NCBI GenBank assembly: GCA_022844125.1
Contig: JALHMI010000005.1
Location: 209,758-273,757, forward strand
From: Pirellulales bacterium
GTDB taxonomy: Bacteria > Planctomycetota > Planctomycetia > Pirellulales > PALSA-1355
Direction: 5' to 3'
DNA length: 64,000 bases
Both the position numbers and the translations under genes were made by a program. The notes beneath the pieces are model-generated. The model was given only the letters and a program-made list of their open reading frames with translations. It had not been told where the DNA came from and searched no databases. Positions 17,653-27,200 of this stretch are shown here, piece after piece. The first letter of the stretch is position 1, and the number at the start of each line of letters is the position of its first letter.

Positions 17653-19614
17653 CTACGACTTGACTCCCAGCAAAAACTTCTCGACGAACAGGATCGTCGC
17701 ATAGAACTGAAAGTCCGAGTTCTTCTTCTTGGCAAAGCCGTGGCCTTCGTCCTTGGCCATCAGGTACCAGACCGGCGTGCCCTTGCTCTTGAGCGTCTCG
17801 ACGATCTGCACCGATTCGCTCAGCGGCACGCGCGGATCGTTGGCGCCTTGCACCACGAACAGCGGCTTCGTGATCTTGTCGGCGTGGTTCAGCGGGGCGA
17901 TCTTCTCCAGGAAGGCTCGCATTTTTGGATCGCGCTCGTCGCCGTACTCCACGCGGCGCAAATCCCGGCGATAGCTCTCGGTCCGCTCGAGGAACGTCAC
18001 CAGGTTCGACATGCCGACGACGTCCAGAGCACAGCGAATCCGGTCGGCATAGTTCACCGCCACGGCCAGCGTCATGTGCCCGCCATAGCTGCCGCCGGTG
18101 ACCATGATCCGCTCGGCATCCAAATCCTTCTGCGTGCCGATCCAATCGAACAGGGCATTGATGTCCTTGTACGTCCCTTCGCGCAAGAAGCCATTGTCGA
18201 GTTGCAGGAACGATTTGCCGTAGCCGCTCGATCCGCGCACGTTGGGAAACAGCAGCGCGATGCCCAACTCGTCGATGAAGTAGTTGTTCTTGCCCAGAAA
18301 CACGGGTCGAGACTGCCCCTCCGGACCGCCGTGGATGATCATCATCACCGGCCGCGGCCCCGGGAACTTCTCCGCGTTGGGCCGATAGAGAAAGCCCGAG
18401 ATCGCGCGGTCGTCGAACGACTTCCACTGGACGAGTTCTGGCTGGGCGAACTTTTCGGCGTTTAGTCCGCCCGTCTCGCTCGTTGTCCAGCGATCGATCT
18501 TGCCGCTCTCGACGTCCAGCGAGTAGACGTCCGCGGTCGCCCGAGCTGAAGCGAGCACGAAGCCCAGGTCGCGGTTGTTCTCGTGCCACTCAAGTCCGCC
18601 GAGCACGCCCACCGGCACGCCTTCGACGGGCGTCCGCTTGCGGGTTTGCGTGTCGAAGAGGTGCAGCTTGCTGATACCGTTCTCGTTCGTCGCCAGCGCG
18701 ATCCGCTGGCCGTCGTGCGACAGCGCCGCGGACTCGACGTCCCACGGAATGTCCGTCACCAGGTACGTGTGCTGCTTCGTCGCCAGGTCGATGTACGCCA
18801 GGCGCATGAATTCGCTCTCGCGATCGGTGAGCACGTAGACGCCTTTGCCGTCCTTGCTGAACGCCACTGGTGTATAGGCCACCTTCTCCTCGCTCTCGCG
18901 CGGCGTGAACGCGGTCTTCTTGCCACTGGCCACATCAAGTAGCCACAGGTAGCTCTCGTTGATCGACACGTACTCGCCTACCAGCAGCGTCTGATCGTCG
19001 GGCGACCAGTCGGCGACGCCCCAGCCACCGCCTTTGTTCTCGGCCAGCAGCTTGTCGGTCCCCTTCGGATCGGCGGGGTTCATCGTCCAGAAGTCCACGT
19101 CCGCGCCGGTCCGCCGCGTCGAACCATAGACGATCCGGTCGCCCGCGTTCGACCAGCGGGAAGCCGTGTTGCGCGACTTACCGTCGGTGAGCAGTGTCGA
19201 CTCGCCCGTGGAAACGTCGTAGCGATGGATCTGATAGAACTCGTTGCCGCCGGAGTCCTGGCCGAACAGGAAGTAGTCGCCCACGTGCGGCCGATACGAG
19301 GCACTCAGCACGCGATCTGCAAAGAACGTGAGCTGCTCGCGCGCTCCGCCCGGAATGCTCACCTTGTGCACCTGGGGCGTGTCGGCGAAGCGCGTGCCGA
19401 TGAGCATCGATCGCTCGTTGGGATGCCAGCTCCAGAGCCCCGCCGAGCGGAACTCGGTATAGCGAGCTGCCCGCTCGGCAATCGACTCGGCTATCGGCGG
19501 AATCCCCTCGGTCACCAGGTTGTCTCCTGGTGTGACGACGGCCTCGTCAGCCAGCGCGCGATTGCCGATCAGAACGGCCAACAAGCAGGCAGATGCCAAC
19601 ACGCGACGGATCAT
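17653..19614 (-). CDS. Exported S9 family peptidase (prolyl-oligopeptidase / acylaminoacyl-peptidase type)
   Basis: 653 residues. A signal peptide (ASACLLAVLIGNRALADE) is followed by a WD40-like beta-propeller (about residues 60-370; repeated D-W/R-S patterns such as SKDGKGVYVLTDRESEFMRL) and a C-terminal alpha/beta-hydrolase domain. The triad is visible: Ser509 in GGSYGGHM, Asp593 in GANDPRVPL and His625 in DEGHGF. Length and order match S9C-type peptidases, which cleave short peptides or acylated amino termini. The divergent promoter region of the ceramidase-like gene lies upstream. Confidence 0.92.
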   Translation of the reverse strand: MIRRVLASACLLAVLIGNRALADEAVVTPGDNLVTEGIPPIAESIAERAARYTEFRSAGLWSWHPNERSMLIGTRFADTPQVHKVSIPGGAREQLTFFADRVLSASYRPHVGDYFLFGQDSGGNEFYQIHRYDVSTGESTLLTDGKSRNTASRWSNAGDRIVYGSTRRTGADVDFWTMNPADPKGTDKLLAENKGGGWGVADWSPDDQTLLVGEYVSINESYLWLLDVASGKKTAFTPRESEEKVAYTPVAFSKDGKGVYVLTDRESEFMRLAYIDLATKQHTYLVTDIPWDVESAALSHDGQRIALATNENGISKLHLFDTQTRKRTPVEGVPVGVLGGLEWHENNRDLGFVLASARATADVYSLDVESGKIDRWTTSETGGLNAEKFAQPELVQWKSFDDRAISGFLYRPNAEKFPGPRPVMMIIHGGPEGQSRPVFLGKNNYFIDELGIALLFPNVRGSSGYGKSFLQLDNGFLREGTYKDINALFDWIGTQKDLDAERIMVTGGSYGGHMTLAVAVNYADRIRCALDVVGMSNLVTFLERTESYRRDLRRVEYGDERDPKMRAFLEKIAPLNHADKITKPLFVVQGANDPRVPLSESVQIVETLKSKGTPVWYLMAKDEGHGFAKKKNSDFQFYATILFVEKFLLGVKS

Positions 19615-19728
19615 GGTTCGTGTCTCTCTGGGCGGGAACTTGAGGGCGGGCCGAATTTACCCGTGAGCTTACGAGCGGTTCTCCCGAGAAGCAAGCAAAA
19701 CCAGGGCGATTCAGCACGCTCCGCCGCG

Positions 19729-19757
19729 TTTACAAGCTCATCGCGGCAAACTATGTT
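19729..19757 (+). promoter_or_regulatory. Candidate promoter for the ceramidase-like gene
   Basis: TTTACA (19729-19734) and TATGTT (19752-19757) are spaced by exactly 17 bases, 124 bases before the ATG at 19881, in the 266-base divergent intergenic region. Best sigma-70 match seen there by eye. Confidence 0.45.
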
Positions 19758-19880
19758 AAGCGAGGTAGCTTTCACGTTGCGGCCGGCGCCCGACTGCCGC
19801 CGCCCCTCCCGTAAAATCCAGCCCGGCCGAGCGCAAGCTCAATGCGACTGGCCACGGCACAAAGAGATTCGAGAATCATC

Positions 19881-21209
19881 ATGAGGCGGAACGCACTCAT
19901 CGCTTGTATCGTGTTGTCGCTCGCCGCGGTCGCTCAGGCTGCCGAGGGTCCCTTCCTGGTAGGATTCGCCAAGCGCGACATCACGCCACAGGCCGCCACG
20001 CCAATGTGGGGCTATGGCGACCGGCATAACGCGCTTTCGACCGGCGTCCTCGAACCGCTCATGGCCAAGGCTATCGTCATCGAAGCCGGTGGTGAGCGTC
20101 TGGCGATCGTCGGCATGGACATCGGCCGCGGTCCCACGCCCGAGATGATGAAGCAGATTCGCGAGGCCGTGGCCGACAAGGCCAAGGTCGGCACCGTGCT
20201 GATTGCAGGCAGCCACACGCATCACGGCCCCGTGATCGAGCTGACCGACGCGCCGGATCACGGCCAGGGTACGTACGACGACGCCGTGGCTTACTCGAAG
20301 CGTCTGCCGGAACTGCTGATCGAAGCTATCACCGAAGCTGCCGAAAAGCTTGAGCCCGCCAAGATCGGCGTGGCCAAGGCGGACGTCAAACGCAACCGCA
20401 ACCGCCACACCAAGCAGCCGGTCAAGCCGACCGATCCGATGCTGGCCGCGATCCGTTTTGACTCGCTGGACGGCAAGCCGATCGCCGTGCTCGTGAACTT
20501 CGCCGCCCATCCCGTGACGCTCCCCAGCAGCCTGCTCAAATTCTCGCCCGACTATCCCGGCCACATGCAGAACCGCGTCGAAGCCGAGCTCGGCACGAAT
20601 TGCGTGTTCATGCAGGGAGCATCGGGCGACTTAAGCCCTGACCGGGGCGATCTCGACACCAAGGCTTTCGGCGAAGCCCTGGGCGACGACGTGATCAAGC
20701 TCGTGAAGGATCTCGAAACCAAGATCCCCGAGAAGCCGTCAATCAAGTCGAAGGTCGACACCTACGACTTCACCACCCGGGTCGACTTCAACAACCGCAT
20801 CCTGGTAATGACCTTCCAGAAGGCGTTCTTCCCCGAACTGGTGAACAACTTCGTGAAGGAGTACGGCGGCGGGATCAAGCCCGAGTCGACCACGGTGCTG
20901 CTCAACGGCAACCTGGCCCTGGTGAGCGGTTCCGGGGAATTCTTCTGCAACCACTCGAACCGGCTCAAAGAGCGGGCGTATGTTCCGGACACACTTTTCT
21001 TCGGCTACTGCAACGGCCACCACATGTACTTCCCAACGATCGAAGCCGCCAGCGAAGGCGGCTACGGTGGCGATCCAACCGTCTCGCCCGTGGCCATCGG
21101 CGCCGGCGACAAGATGATGAACCAGGCCCTGATCAACATTTACACATTCCTCGGCCGTTTCCCCAAGAACACGATCGAGCAGCCGAGCCCGACGACGGCG
21201 GCGAAGTAA
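19881..21209 (+). CDS. Neutral/alkaline ceramidase-like exported hydrolase
   Basis: 442 residues from the ATG at 19881 (signal peptide LIACIVLSLAAVAQAAE); the upstream ATG at 19842 would place charged residues before it. N-terminal ceramidase-family pattern: VGFAKRDITPQ and GYGDR, then GSHTHHGP (metal-ligand-like histidines), VNFAAHPVTLPSS and the family signature MQGASGDLSPD. Length is shorter than classical neutral ceramidases, consistent with the 'neutral/alkaline non-lysosomal ceramidase N-terminal domain' group widespread in planctomycetes, whose true substrates are mostly untested. A second family member is truncated at the left window edge. Confidence 0.85.
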   Translation: MRRNALIACIVLSLAAVAQAAEGPFLVGFAKRDITPQAATPMWGYGDRHNALSTGVLEPLMAKAIVIEAGGERLAIVGMDIGRGPTPEMMKQIREAVADKAKVGTVLIAGSHTHHGPVIELTDAPDHGQGTYDDAVAYSKRLPELLIEAITEAAEKLEPAKIGVAKADVKRNRNRHTKQPVKPTDPMLAAIRFDSLDGKPIAVLVNFAAHPVTLPSSLLKFSPDYPGHMQNRVEAELGTNCVFMQGASGDLSPDRGDLDTKAFGEALGDDVIKLVKDLETKIPEKPSIKSKVDTYDFTTRVDFNNRILVMTFQKAFFPELVNNFVKEYGGGIKPESTTVLLNGNLALVSGSGEFFCNHSNRLKERAYVPDTLFFGYCNGHHMYFPTIEAASEGGYGGDPTVSPVAIGAGDKMMNQALINIYTFLGRFPKNTIEQPSPTTAAK

Positions 21210-21232
21210 GCCACCGAGGGGCGGCGAAGCTG

Positions 21233-21317
21233 TTCATCCTCGTGTCACAATCCGACGCGCGAGCGAGGATGAATTGCATAACGGTGTATGGGTTCCGCTC
21301 GCTTACGCGTCGGGCTA
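21233..21317. repeat. Nested palindromic element downstream of the ceramidase-like gene
   Basis: Two inverted repeats interleave. A perfect 10-base pair of arms lies at 21233-21242 and 21264-21273. A second pair (21252-21268 against about 21298-21315) carries CCGACGCG and its complement CGCGTCGG with two mismatches. It could act as a terminator for the upstream gene or be a dispersed palindrome; only one copy is visible here. Confidence 0.5.
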
Positions 21318-21336
21318 CCGTTAAGGGTCACACGCA

Positions 21337-21723
21337 ATGAAGTTCGCTCGCTGGGTCTTCCTGATTGCGGGTATTTACGGCCTGCTGGTGCTGCTGCCGA
21401 TGTACTTCACGGCCGAGCAGTTCGGCCAGCAGAACCCGCCGGTCGTCACGCATCGCGAGTTCTACTACGGCTTCGTCGGCGTGGCCGTTGCATTTCAGGT
21501 GCTGTTCCTGCTGATCGCCCGCGAGCCGTTCCGTTTGCGCCCGGCGATCATCCCCTCGATTATCGAAAAGCTCTCGTTTGGGATCGCCGTGCTGATTCTG
21601 TATGCGCGGGGTGAGGCCCCGCTCAGCATGACGGCGGGCGGCGTGATCGACCTGGTGCTGGCGGTGTTATTTGCTGTCGCCTATGTGCGGTTAGGGCACG
21701 AAGCACCGAAACTCGCGCTATAG
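21337..21723 (+). CDS. Small integral membrane protein of unknown function
   Basis: 128 residues with four predicted membrane helices: about residues 5-24 (WVFLIAGIYGLLVLLPMYF), 44-63 (FYYGFVGVAVAFQVLFLLIA), 72-92 and 104-120. The pattern of a small protein with paired helices and few charged residues between them is seen in many uncharacterised planctomycete membrane proteins. No catalytic motif is visible. Codon pattern and GC resemble the neighbours, so I regard it as a real gene. It stands alone between the palindromic element and the promoter of the next gene. Confidence 0.75.
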   Translation: MKFARWVFLIAGIYGLLVLLPMYFTAEQFGQQNPPVVTHREFYYGFVGVAVAFQVLFLLIAREPFRLRPAIIPSIIEKLSFGIAVLILYARGEAPLSMTAGGVIDLVLAVLFAVAYVRLGHEAPKLAL

Positions 21724-21767
21724 CCGCACGCCTTTTGACGTTCTTCCGCGACTCCCGCGACCAGGTT

Positions 21768-21796
21768 TTGCACGCTTTGCTTCGCCAAGCTATAAA
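21768..21796 (+). promoter_or_regulatory. Candidate promoter for the gene at 21932
   Basis: TTGCAC (21768-21773) and TATAAA (21791-21796) with a 17-base spacer, about 135 bases before the ATG at 21932. Confidence 0.5.
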
Positions 21797-21931
21797 TTGG
21801 TTGCGCCCCATCCCCCCTGGCGGTTTGCGACCTTCATCGCTCGATTGAAAACACGCGGTTCATAGCCCCGGCATTGCCGGCGGGTTCTTCAAGCCGCCAC
21901 TCACCATCCACATCGGTAAGGAATTCAACTC

Positions 21932-22912
21932 ATGCGTACGACATCGCTGTTTCGGGCGCTGCTCGCCGCCGCTCTTTTGTTCATCTCGTTCGCTCACTCG
22001 CACGCCGACGAGCTTCGCTGGAAGTTCAAAGCGGGCGAAACGCTGGAATACGTCCTTTCACGCGGTGTCGAAGGCAAGATCAACCTATCGGGCTCGGATA
22101 TCGCCTTTAATCTGCAGATGATCTTCGACACGACCTGGAAGCCGACCGCGGTGGCGGAAGACGGCACGGCCGACGTCGAACTCACCGTCAATCGAATCCA
22201 AATTGCGATGGACTCGCCGCTGTTCGGCCGCATGTCCTACGACTCGACGAATCCCAAGGAACCCGAGGGGCCGATCTGGGCGCAGATGAAGCCCACGATG
22301 ACCGGCATGCTCGGCGAGGCCTTCAAAGCCAAGATCACATCGCTCGGCGAAGTCAAGGAAATCGCACTCCCTGAGAAGCTGGCCGAGGCTCTCAAGAAAC
22401 AGGAGGTCGGGGAGAATCGTCGGGCGGGATTCGGCATCGGCGGCAATGCCTTCAACGAAAAGGGAATCAAGGAACTGCTCTCCAAATCGGTGCTGCCGCT
22501 GCCCGAGACCACAGGCGACGACGTCACTTGGACGCAGTCGTTCGAAAACGTGATCCCGCAGATGGGCACGCAGATTTCCGAAACGACGTTTTCCGTGGCA
22601 GGTGCTGAAGAGAAAGATGGCAAGAACCTGACCAAAATCACGGCCGAGACGGAGATCCTCTTCGAGCCGGCCGAAGATCCTCGGGCCGATTTGGAGATCA
22701 CCGAACAGTCGGCCGGCGCGACCTACTTCTTCGACGCCACGGCCGGCCGCATGACAGAAGCCGGCGGATCGCAGGCGCTGACGATGCAGATCACCGGCCC
22801 GCAGGAAATCACACAGGACGTGAAGGAAACGATGTTGATGACCAGCGGCAAGAGCCCGGCGGATAAATCCGTGACGGATGTGAAGCCGGCGGAGAAGAAG
22901 GCTGATGATTGA
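21932..22912 (+). CDS. Exported DUF6263-like protein
   Basis: 326 residues. The signal peptide is clear (ALLAAALLFISFAHSHADE). The mature protein opens with LRWKFKAGETLEYVL and continues with alternating beta strands (FNLQMIFDTTWKPTAV, ADVELTVNRIQIAM) and a later region with DVTWTQSFENVIPQMG, the layout of DUF6263-type proteins. These are exported beta-rich proteins of unknown role in planctomycetes. The extreme C-terminus is lysine-rich (PAEKKADD) and probably disordered. Monocistronic between its own promoter and a probable bidirectional terminator at 22920-22950. Confidence 0.75.
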   Translation: MRTTSLFRALLAAALLFISFAHSHADELRWKFKAGETLEYVLSRGVEGKINLSGSDIAFNLQMIFDTTWKPTAVAEDGTADVELTVNRIQIAMDSPLFGRMSYDSTNPKEPEGPIWAQMKPTMTGMLGEAFKAKITSLGEVKEIALPEKLAEALKKQEVGENRRAGFGIGGNAFNEKGIKELLSKSVLPLPETTGDDVTWTQSFENVIPQMGTQISETTFSVAGAEEKDGKNLTKITAETEILFEPAEDPRADLEITEQSAGATYFFDATAGRMTEAGGSQALTMQITGPQEITQDVKETMLMTSGKSPADKSVTDVKPAEKKADD

Positions 22913-22919
22913 CAGCAGG

Positions 22920-22950
22920 CCGCACGTGTGAGCCGCCATACTACGTGCGG
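22920..22950. terminator. Probable bidirectional terminator
   Basis: Perfect 8-base arms CCGCACGT (22920-22927) and ACGTGCGG (22943-22950) lie between the convergent stops at 22912 and 22941, with a T-rich run (GTTTCTTCTT) following on the plus strand. The minus-strand gene's stop codon lies inside the right arm. Confidence 0.6.
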
Positions 22951-24170
22951 CGTTTCTTCTTCGGTCCAACAGTTTTGGTCGGCTTCGTCCACTTGACGTT
23001 TCGCCGTGGCGCCCGCTTTGGCGCCATGGATGGCGGCGCGGAACTGTCGGCCAGTTCTGCCTCGATCTCCTCGACGGTTGGCAGAGCTGATTTCAGTTTC
23101 GCTGGTAAAGCGCGAGTTAGCTCGTATTGCGATACGCCGATGGGACTATTCACGCGCTGAAGTGCATACTCGGCGACCACGTGGTTGCGATCCTGGCAGA
23201 GGATCAGCCCGATGGATGACGCATCGCGCTGATCGCGAAGCTTGTCATCCACGACGGTGAGATAGAAATTCATCTTGCCGGCGTACTCGGGCTTGAACTC
23301 TCCTGTCTTCAGGTCGATGACGAAGAAGCAACGCAGCTGCAGATGGTAGAACAGCAGGTCAAGGTAGTAGTCCGTATCACCTGCTTCGATGCGGTATTGT
23401 CTTCCGACAAAGGCAAATCCCTGGCCGAGTTCCAACAGAAAATGTTGGACGTCGTCAATCAGACTGGTTTCCAGCTCGCGTTCGTGGAAGGGTTCGTCGA
23501 GCGTGAGGAAATCAAAGATGTAGGGGTCCTTGAGAGTCTGTCGCGCGAGATCGGATTGCGGTGGTGGCAATAGCCGGCCAAAGTTGGTTACGGCGTTTCC
23601 GTGCCGGGCATGTGCCCCGGATCGGATCATCGAGAGCAAGACGTTGCGGCTCCAGCCGGCCGCGAGCGTTTGCTGCATGTACCACAGGCGGGCATTAACG
23701 TCTTTGACCTTTTCCATTAAGATGACGTGATGGAACCAGGGCACCTGCCAAAGTAGCGAGTCCATCAATTGTGCCGCAGGCTGCGGCACGATTAACGAAC
23801 CTCCTGTCTGTGCCGCAGCCTGCGGCACACTTTCGAGTGCCGGTGGTTCCTTCGGAGTCGGTGACGAAAATACACCAGGCTCACGATAAGCACGATAGAA
23901 AGCCAACATTCTCTTGATGTTGCGCTCCGAGAATCCCTTCACCTCGGGCAGTTCATTTCGCAGATCGTGGGCCAATCGTGGAATCACGCCGGCGCCCCAT
24001 CCCTCCTCCTGCTGCCGCTCGGCGATCAACCGGCCGATGTCCCAGTAAACCTTGACGAGCTCCGCGTTGACGGCCTGAACCGCTCGCGTCTGAGCGAGTT
24101 GAATGCGACGCTTGATGTCTTCCAACAGCGTCGGGAAGCCAACAGGCAAATTCGGTTTCTGGCTCTTCAT
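22941..24170 (-). CDS. DUF1016 / YhcG-family PD-(D/E)XK nuclease, with palindrome-bearing linker
   Basis: 409 residues. The N-terminal DUF1016_N helical part (VKVYWDIGRLIAERQQEEGWG, GFSERNIKRMLAFYRAY) and C-terminal nuclease (TDYYLDLLFYHLQLRCFFV, then VIDLKTGEFKPEYAGKMNFY) are both intact, so the D...(D)LK catalytic signature is present. E. coli YhcG-type proteins are about 350 residues; the extra length here is a Pro/Gln/Ala linker around residues 110-140. There the DNA holds two 19-base palindromes (see 23771-23828). YhcG proteins often accompany restriction-modification genes, but none is nearby. A basic tail (KKKRRT) ends the protein. Confidence 0.88.
   Translation of the reverse strand: MKSQKPNLPVGFPTLLEDIKRRIQLAQTRAVQAVNAELVKVYWDIGRLIAERQQEEGWGAGVIPRLAHDLRNELPEVKGFSERNIKRMLAFYRAYREPGVFSSPTPKEPPALESVPQAAAQTGGSLIVPQPAAQLMDSLLWQVPWFHHVILMEKVKDVNARLWYMQQTLAAGWSRNVLLSMIRSGAHARHGNAVTNFGRLLPPPQSDLARQTLKDPYIFDFLTLDEPFHERELETSLIDDVQHFLLELGQGFAFVGRQYRIEAGDTDYYLDLLFYHLQLRCFFVIDLKTGEFKPEYAGKMNFYLTVVDDKLRDQRDASSIGLILCQDRNHVVAEYALQRVNSPIGVSQYELTRALPAKLKSALPTVEEIEAELADSSAPPSMAPKRAPRRNVKWTKPTKTVGPKKKRRT
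23771..23828. repeat. Pair of 19-bp palindromes inside the DUF1016 gene
   Basis: GTGCCGCAGGCTGCGGCAC (23771-23789) and GTGCCGCAGCCTGCGGCAC (23810-23828) differ only at the centre, with 20 bases between them. They encode the VPQAAAQ and VPQPAAQ repeats of the linker. They look like a palindromic mobile repeat that landed in frame. Confidence 0.7.
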
Positions 24171-24297
24171 AGGACAACCGCCTGGCCGCCAGGGCGAGCA
24201 GCGCCATGTATGTCACAAGTCGAGCCTCTGTTCATCGAGACTCAACGAGCCGGAGTGAACATCACAAATCATCATCCGGAAGTCGCCGTCTCTTGCC

Positions 24298-27200
24298 TCA
24301 GTGCCCATGGCCATGGCCGACACCGCCCTTGTACACCTCATGCTCCGCGCTACCCTTCGCAAGGATGTACGCGACCAGGTCGAGGATCTCTTCGCGCGAT
24401 AGCTTGTCGAGCAAACCCTTGGGCATGATCGAGGCAGGGCTCTTCTGCCGAACCTCGACTTCAGCAGGCTTAATCTCGGTCGGGGTCGCGCTGACCACCG
24501 GATTCTCGACCACCCTGATCACTTCCGGTGTCTCTTCCACGATCAGTCCCGTCACCACCTTGCCCGAGTCGAGCTGAAAGATGTGCGACTGGAACTTCTC
24601 GTTGATCCGCTTCGAGGGATCGATCAACTCGCCGAGAATCTCGAGCGACGTCCACTTGGGATCGAGTTCCGTCAGGTTCGGACCAAGCTGGGCGCCGACC
24701 CCTTCGAGCTTGTGGCAGGCCACGCAGCCGGCCACGCTGAAGATCTGCTTGCCGCTACCGTGCGAGCGGCCCACGAGCTGGCTTGCCGGTCCGGCCAGGT
24801 CGTCGTACTTCCACTCGGTGCGCGGACGCCGATCCTTCAGCAGTTCGTCGCGAATTGGCAGCGGGTTCGACGCCAGGTACTGCTCCGGATTCTCCAAGTA
24901 CGCGTCCAGATCGGCCACGACGTACAGCGCGCCGTACATCCGCCGCCAGTGGCCGGGATACGTGCACACGTACGGATACACGCCCGGCTGGGTGGGCGCG
25001 GTGAAGCTCAGCTTCTGCGACGTGCGCGGCTGCAGCAGCTTGCTTCCCAAGAGTACGAACGGCGAATTGGGCACGAAGTCGCGCTTCGCCGCATCCGGCT
25101 GCTGCGCGGTCGCTTCACCAAGCAGGCCGACCTCTTCCAGGGCGCCCGACTTGAGGATCACGAAGTTGTGCGGCATCAGGTCCGAGTTCTCGAACACGAA
25201 CTCCACCGGCTTACCTGCGCCGACGGCGATCGTGTCCTGGTCGTAGCTCATCCGCTCAAACAGCGTGCCGACCTTGATCACGCGCACGCCAAGCTCGCCC
25301 AGCGCCGCGCGGGCTTGCCGCGCCTCGGAGCCCGGCAGCAGCGACGCCAGGGTGTAGGCAAAGTCCATCGCGCTGAGCGCATCTGGTGAAGTCCGGCTTT
25401 CGACCGGCACCTTGCGAATCGCCGCCGTCACCGTATCGAACAGCGGCTTCGCCTGATCTTTCGGCCAATCCGCGGTCGAGATCCGCTGCAGCGCCCGAAT
25501 CGTCGCCGCGCGGTCGCGGTCGTCCGCCAGGTGCGGCGCAAGTAGCGCAAAGGTATTCGCTTCCTTCCCGCGCGCCGAGGTCAGCGCCAGCATCGCGGCA
25601 TGCCGCACGGCCGCGGCCGGATCGCCACCGCTCACGGGCAAGCGCACGAACTCGCGCGGAGCTTCGATCTTTTCCTGCTTGAAGACTTCTTGCCGATTAG
25701 CGTCGAGTACCGTGAGCGTGAAACCGTTCAGTCGACCGCCCAGGAAGCCCTCGTTGCGGTTGTAGACGACGACGGACTCGATCGGCTGCTCGCTCCCCAG
25801 GTCGACTTCCCACCACGGCTTGCGGTCGGCCTCCTCGCTATGGGTCTGCCCACCGTCGCCGAACGAGCCGCTTTTGTTACCGTCGATGGCCCGAGCCGCG
25901 ACACCGCCGTTCGAAGTGGTGCTCTGCGAGGCCTGTCCGCTGCGGGCGACATTCGCATCGCCGCTCATGACTTCCACCTCGGCCAGCGTCAAAGTACCGC
26001 GTTTGGGCAGCTCAATCCGCACGTAGCGGCCCGTCGTTCCCGCTTCCGTCGATTGCAATTCGGCCGGCAAACCATCCACGAGCGGCACGATCCGGTCGTA
26101 CAGACTGGCCCGCAGGCTGCCGTCGCTCACCAGCGGCATCGCATTCACAAAGTCGCGCAGCGAGCTGACGCTCTTAGTGGCCAGCTTCCAGGCCGCATCG
26201 GCTGACTTGTCGATGTTGATCAACGACACATAGCCGATCTGCCGCAGCACCGGCTGCTTCGCACTCGTGGCGAGCTGCTCGAGCCGCGCCCGGGCCGGAG
26301 CAAGTTCCTCCGCTGGGCGCGAAGTGAGCTGCCGTACCAGGTCGAAAACCAGGCTCGGATCGGCCTCGGTCGCCCCGCCGTCGAGCGCTTCGATCGCCGC
26401 AAAGATCACGTCGAGCTGCGACTTGGCCTCCAGCTTAGCCAGTTCCGCAATCGCGGTCGCCCGATCAGCGTCCAGGATGCCCGGCCGACGGAGAATCTCG
26501 CGGCAAACCTCGGCCGAGCGGTCCATCGCCAGCAGCTGAGCGTTGCCCGCCGCGCCAATCCAATAGCGCTTGCCCGCGTCGGTCTTGAAGGCCACGGCGC
26601 GCCCCGCCCCGATCGCTTCCTGCCAGTAGCGGTCGAGCGTCTTGCGTGTTTCCTGGTCGACGAACTTCAAGTACTCGTCCTGCGGAAGTTCCGCCGCGAC
26701 CACGGCGATCTCCATCGCCTCGGCATTTGTGAAGAAGCTCGCCGCGCGAACCGCCTCCAGCCGTACGCGCGGATGTTCATCGGACGCCAGTTGCAAGAAG
26801 CGATCCTGGGTATCGCTCACCTGGTCGCGCTGCCAGACCAGCACACGCACCGCGGCCGCGCGAGCGCGGAAGTCCTTCGACGCCAGCACCCGATCCAGAA
26901 GCGGCAAGTTCATCCGGTTGTGCTGCTGGTGGAGCCAGAGCGCTTCGAGCAGGTGATGCTCGTGCTTGGGATCAGCCGGGTCGAGCCCCTTCACCCAGGC
27001 GTCGGCGGCGGCCAGCACGTCGTCCGTCGGCCGGGCGCTCAGCTCGATGCGAGCTCGATAGCGGACGCGCGACTCCTCCTCCTTCAGTAGATCGAGCAAC
27101 TTGGCGATCGGCTCGCCGGCAATCGGCTGGGGCGTGACCAGCGGCCGCCCTTCGTACGTAACCCGATACACGCGGCCATGCGTTCGGTCGCGGCTCGGAT

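Noticed and set aside
16277..18589. 770-codon frame extending the Gfo/Idh/MocA gene upstream
   Set aside because: The extension overlaps the S9 peptidase and is Arg-rich; the Tat leader at 17596 fixes the real start.
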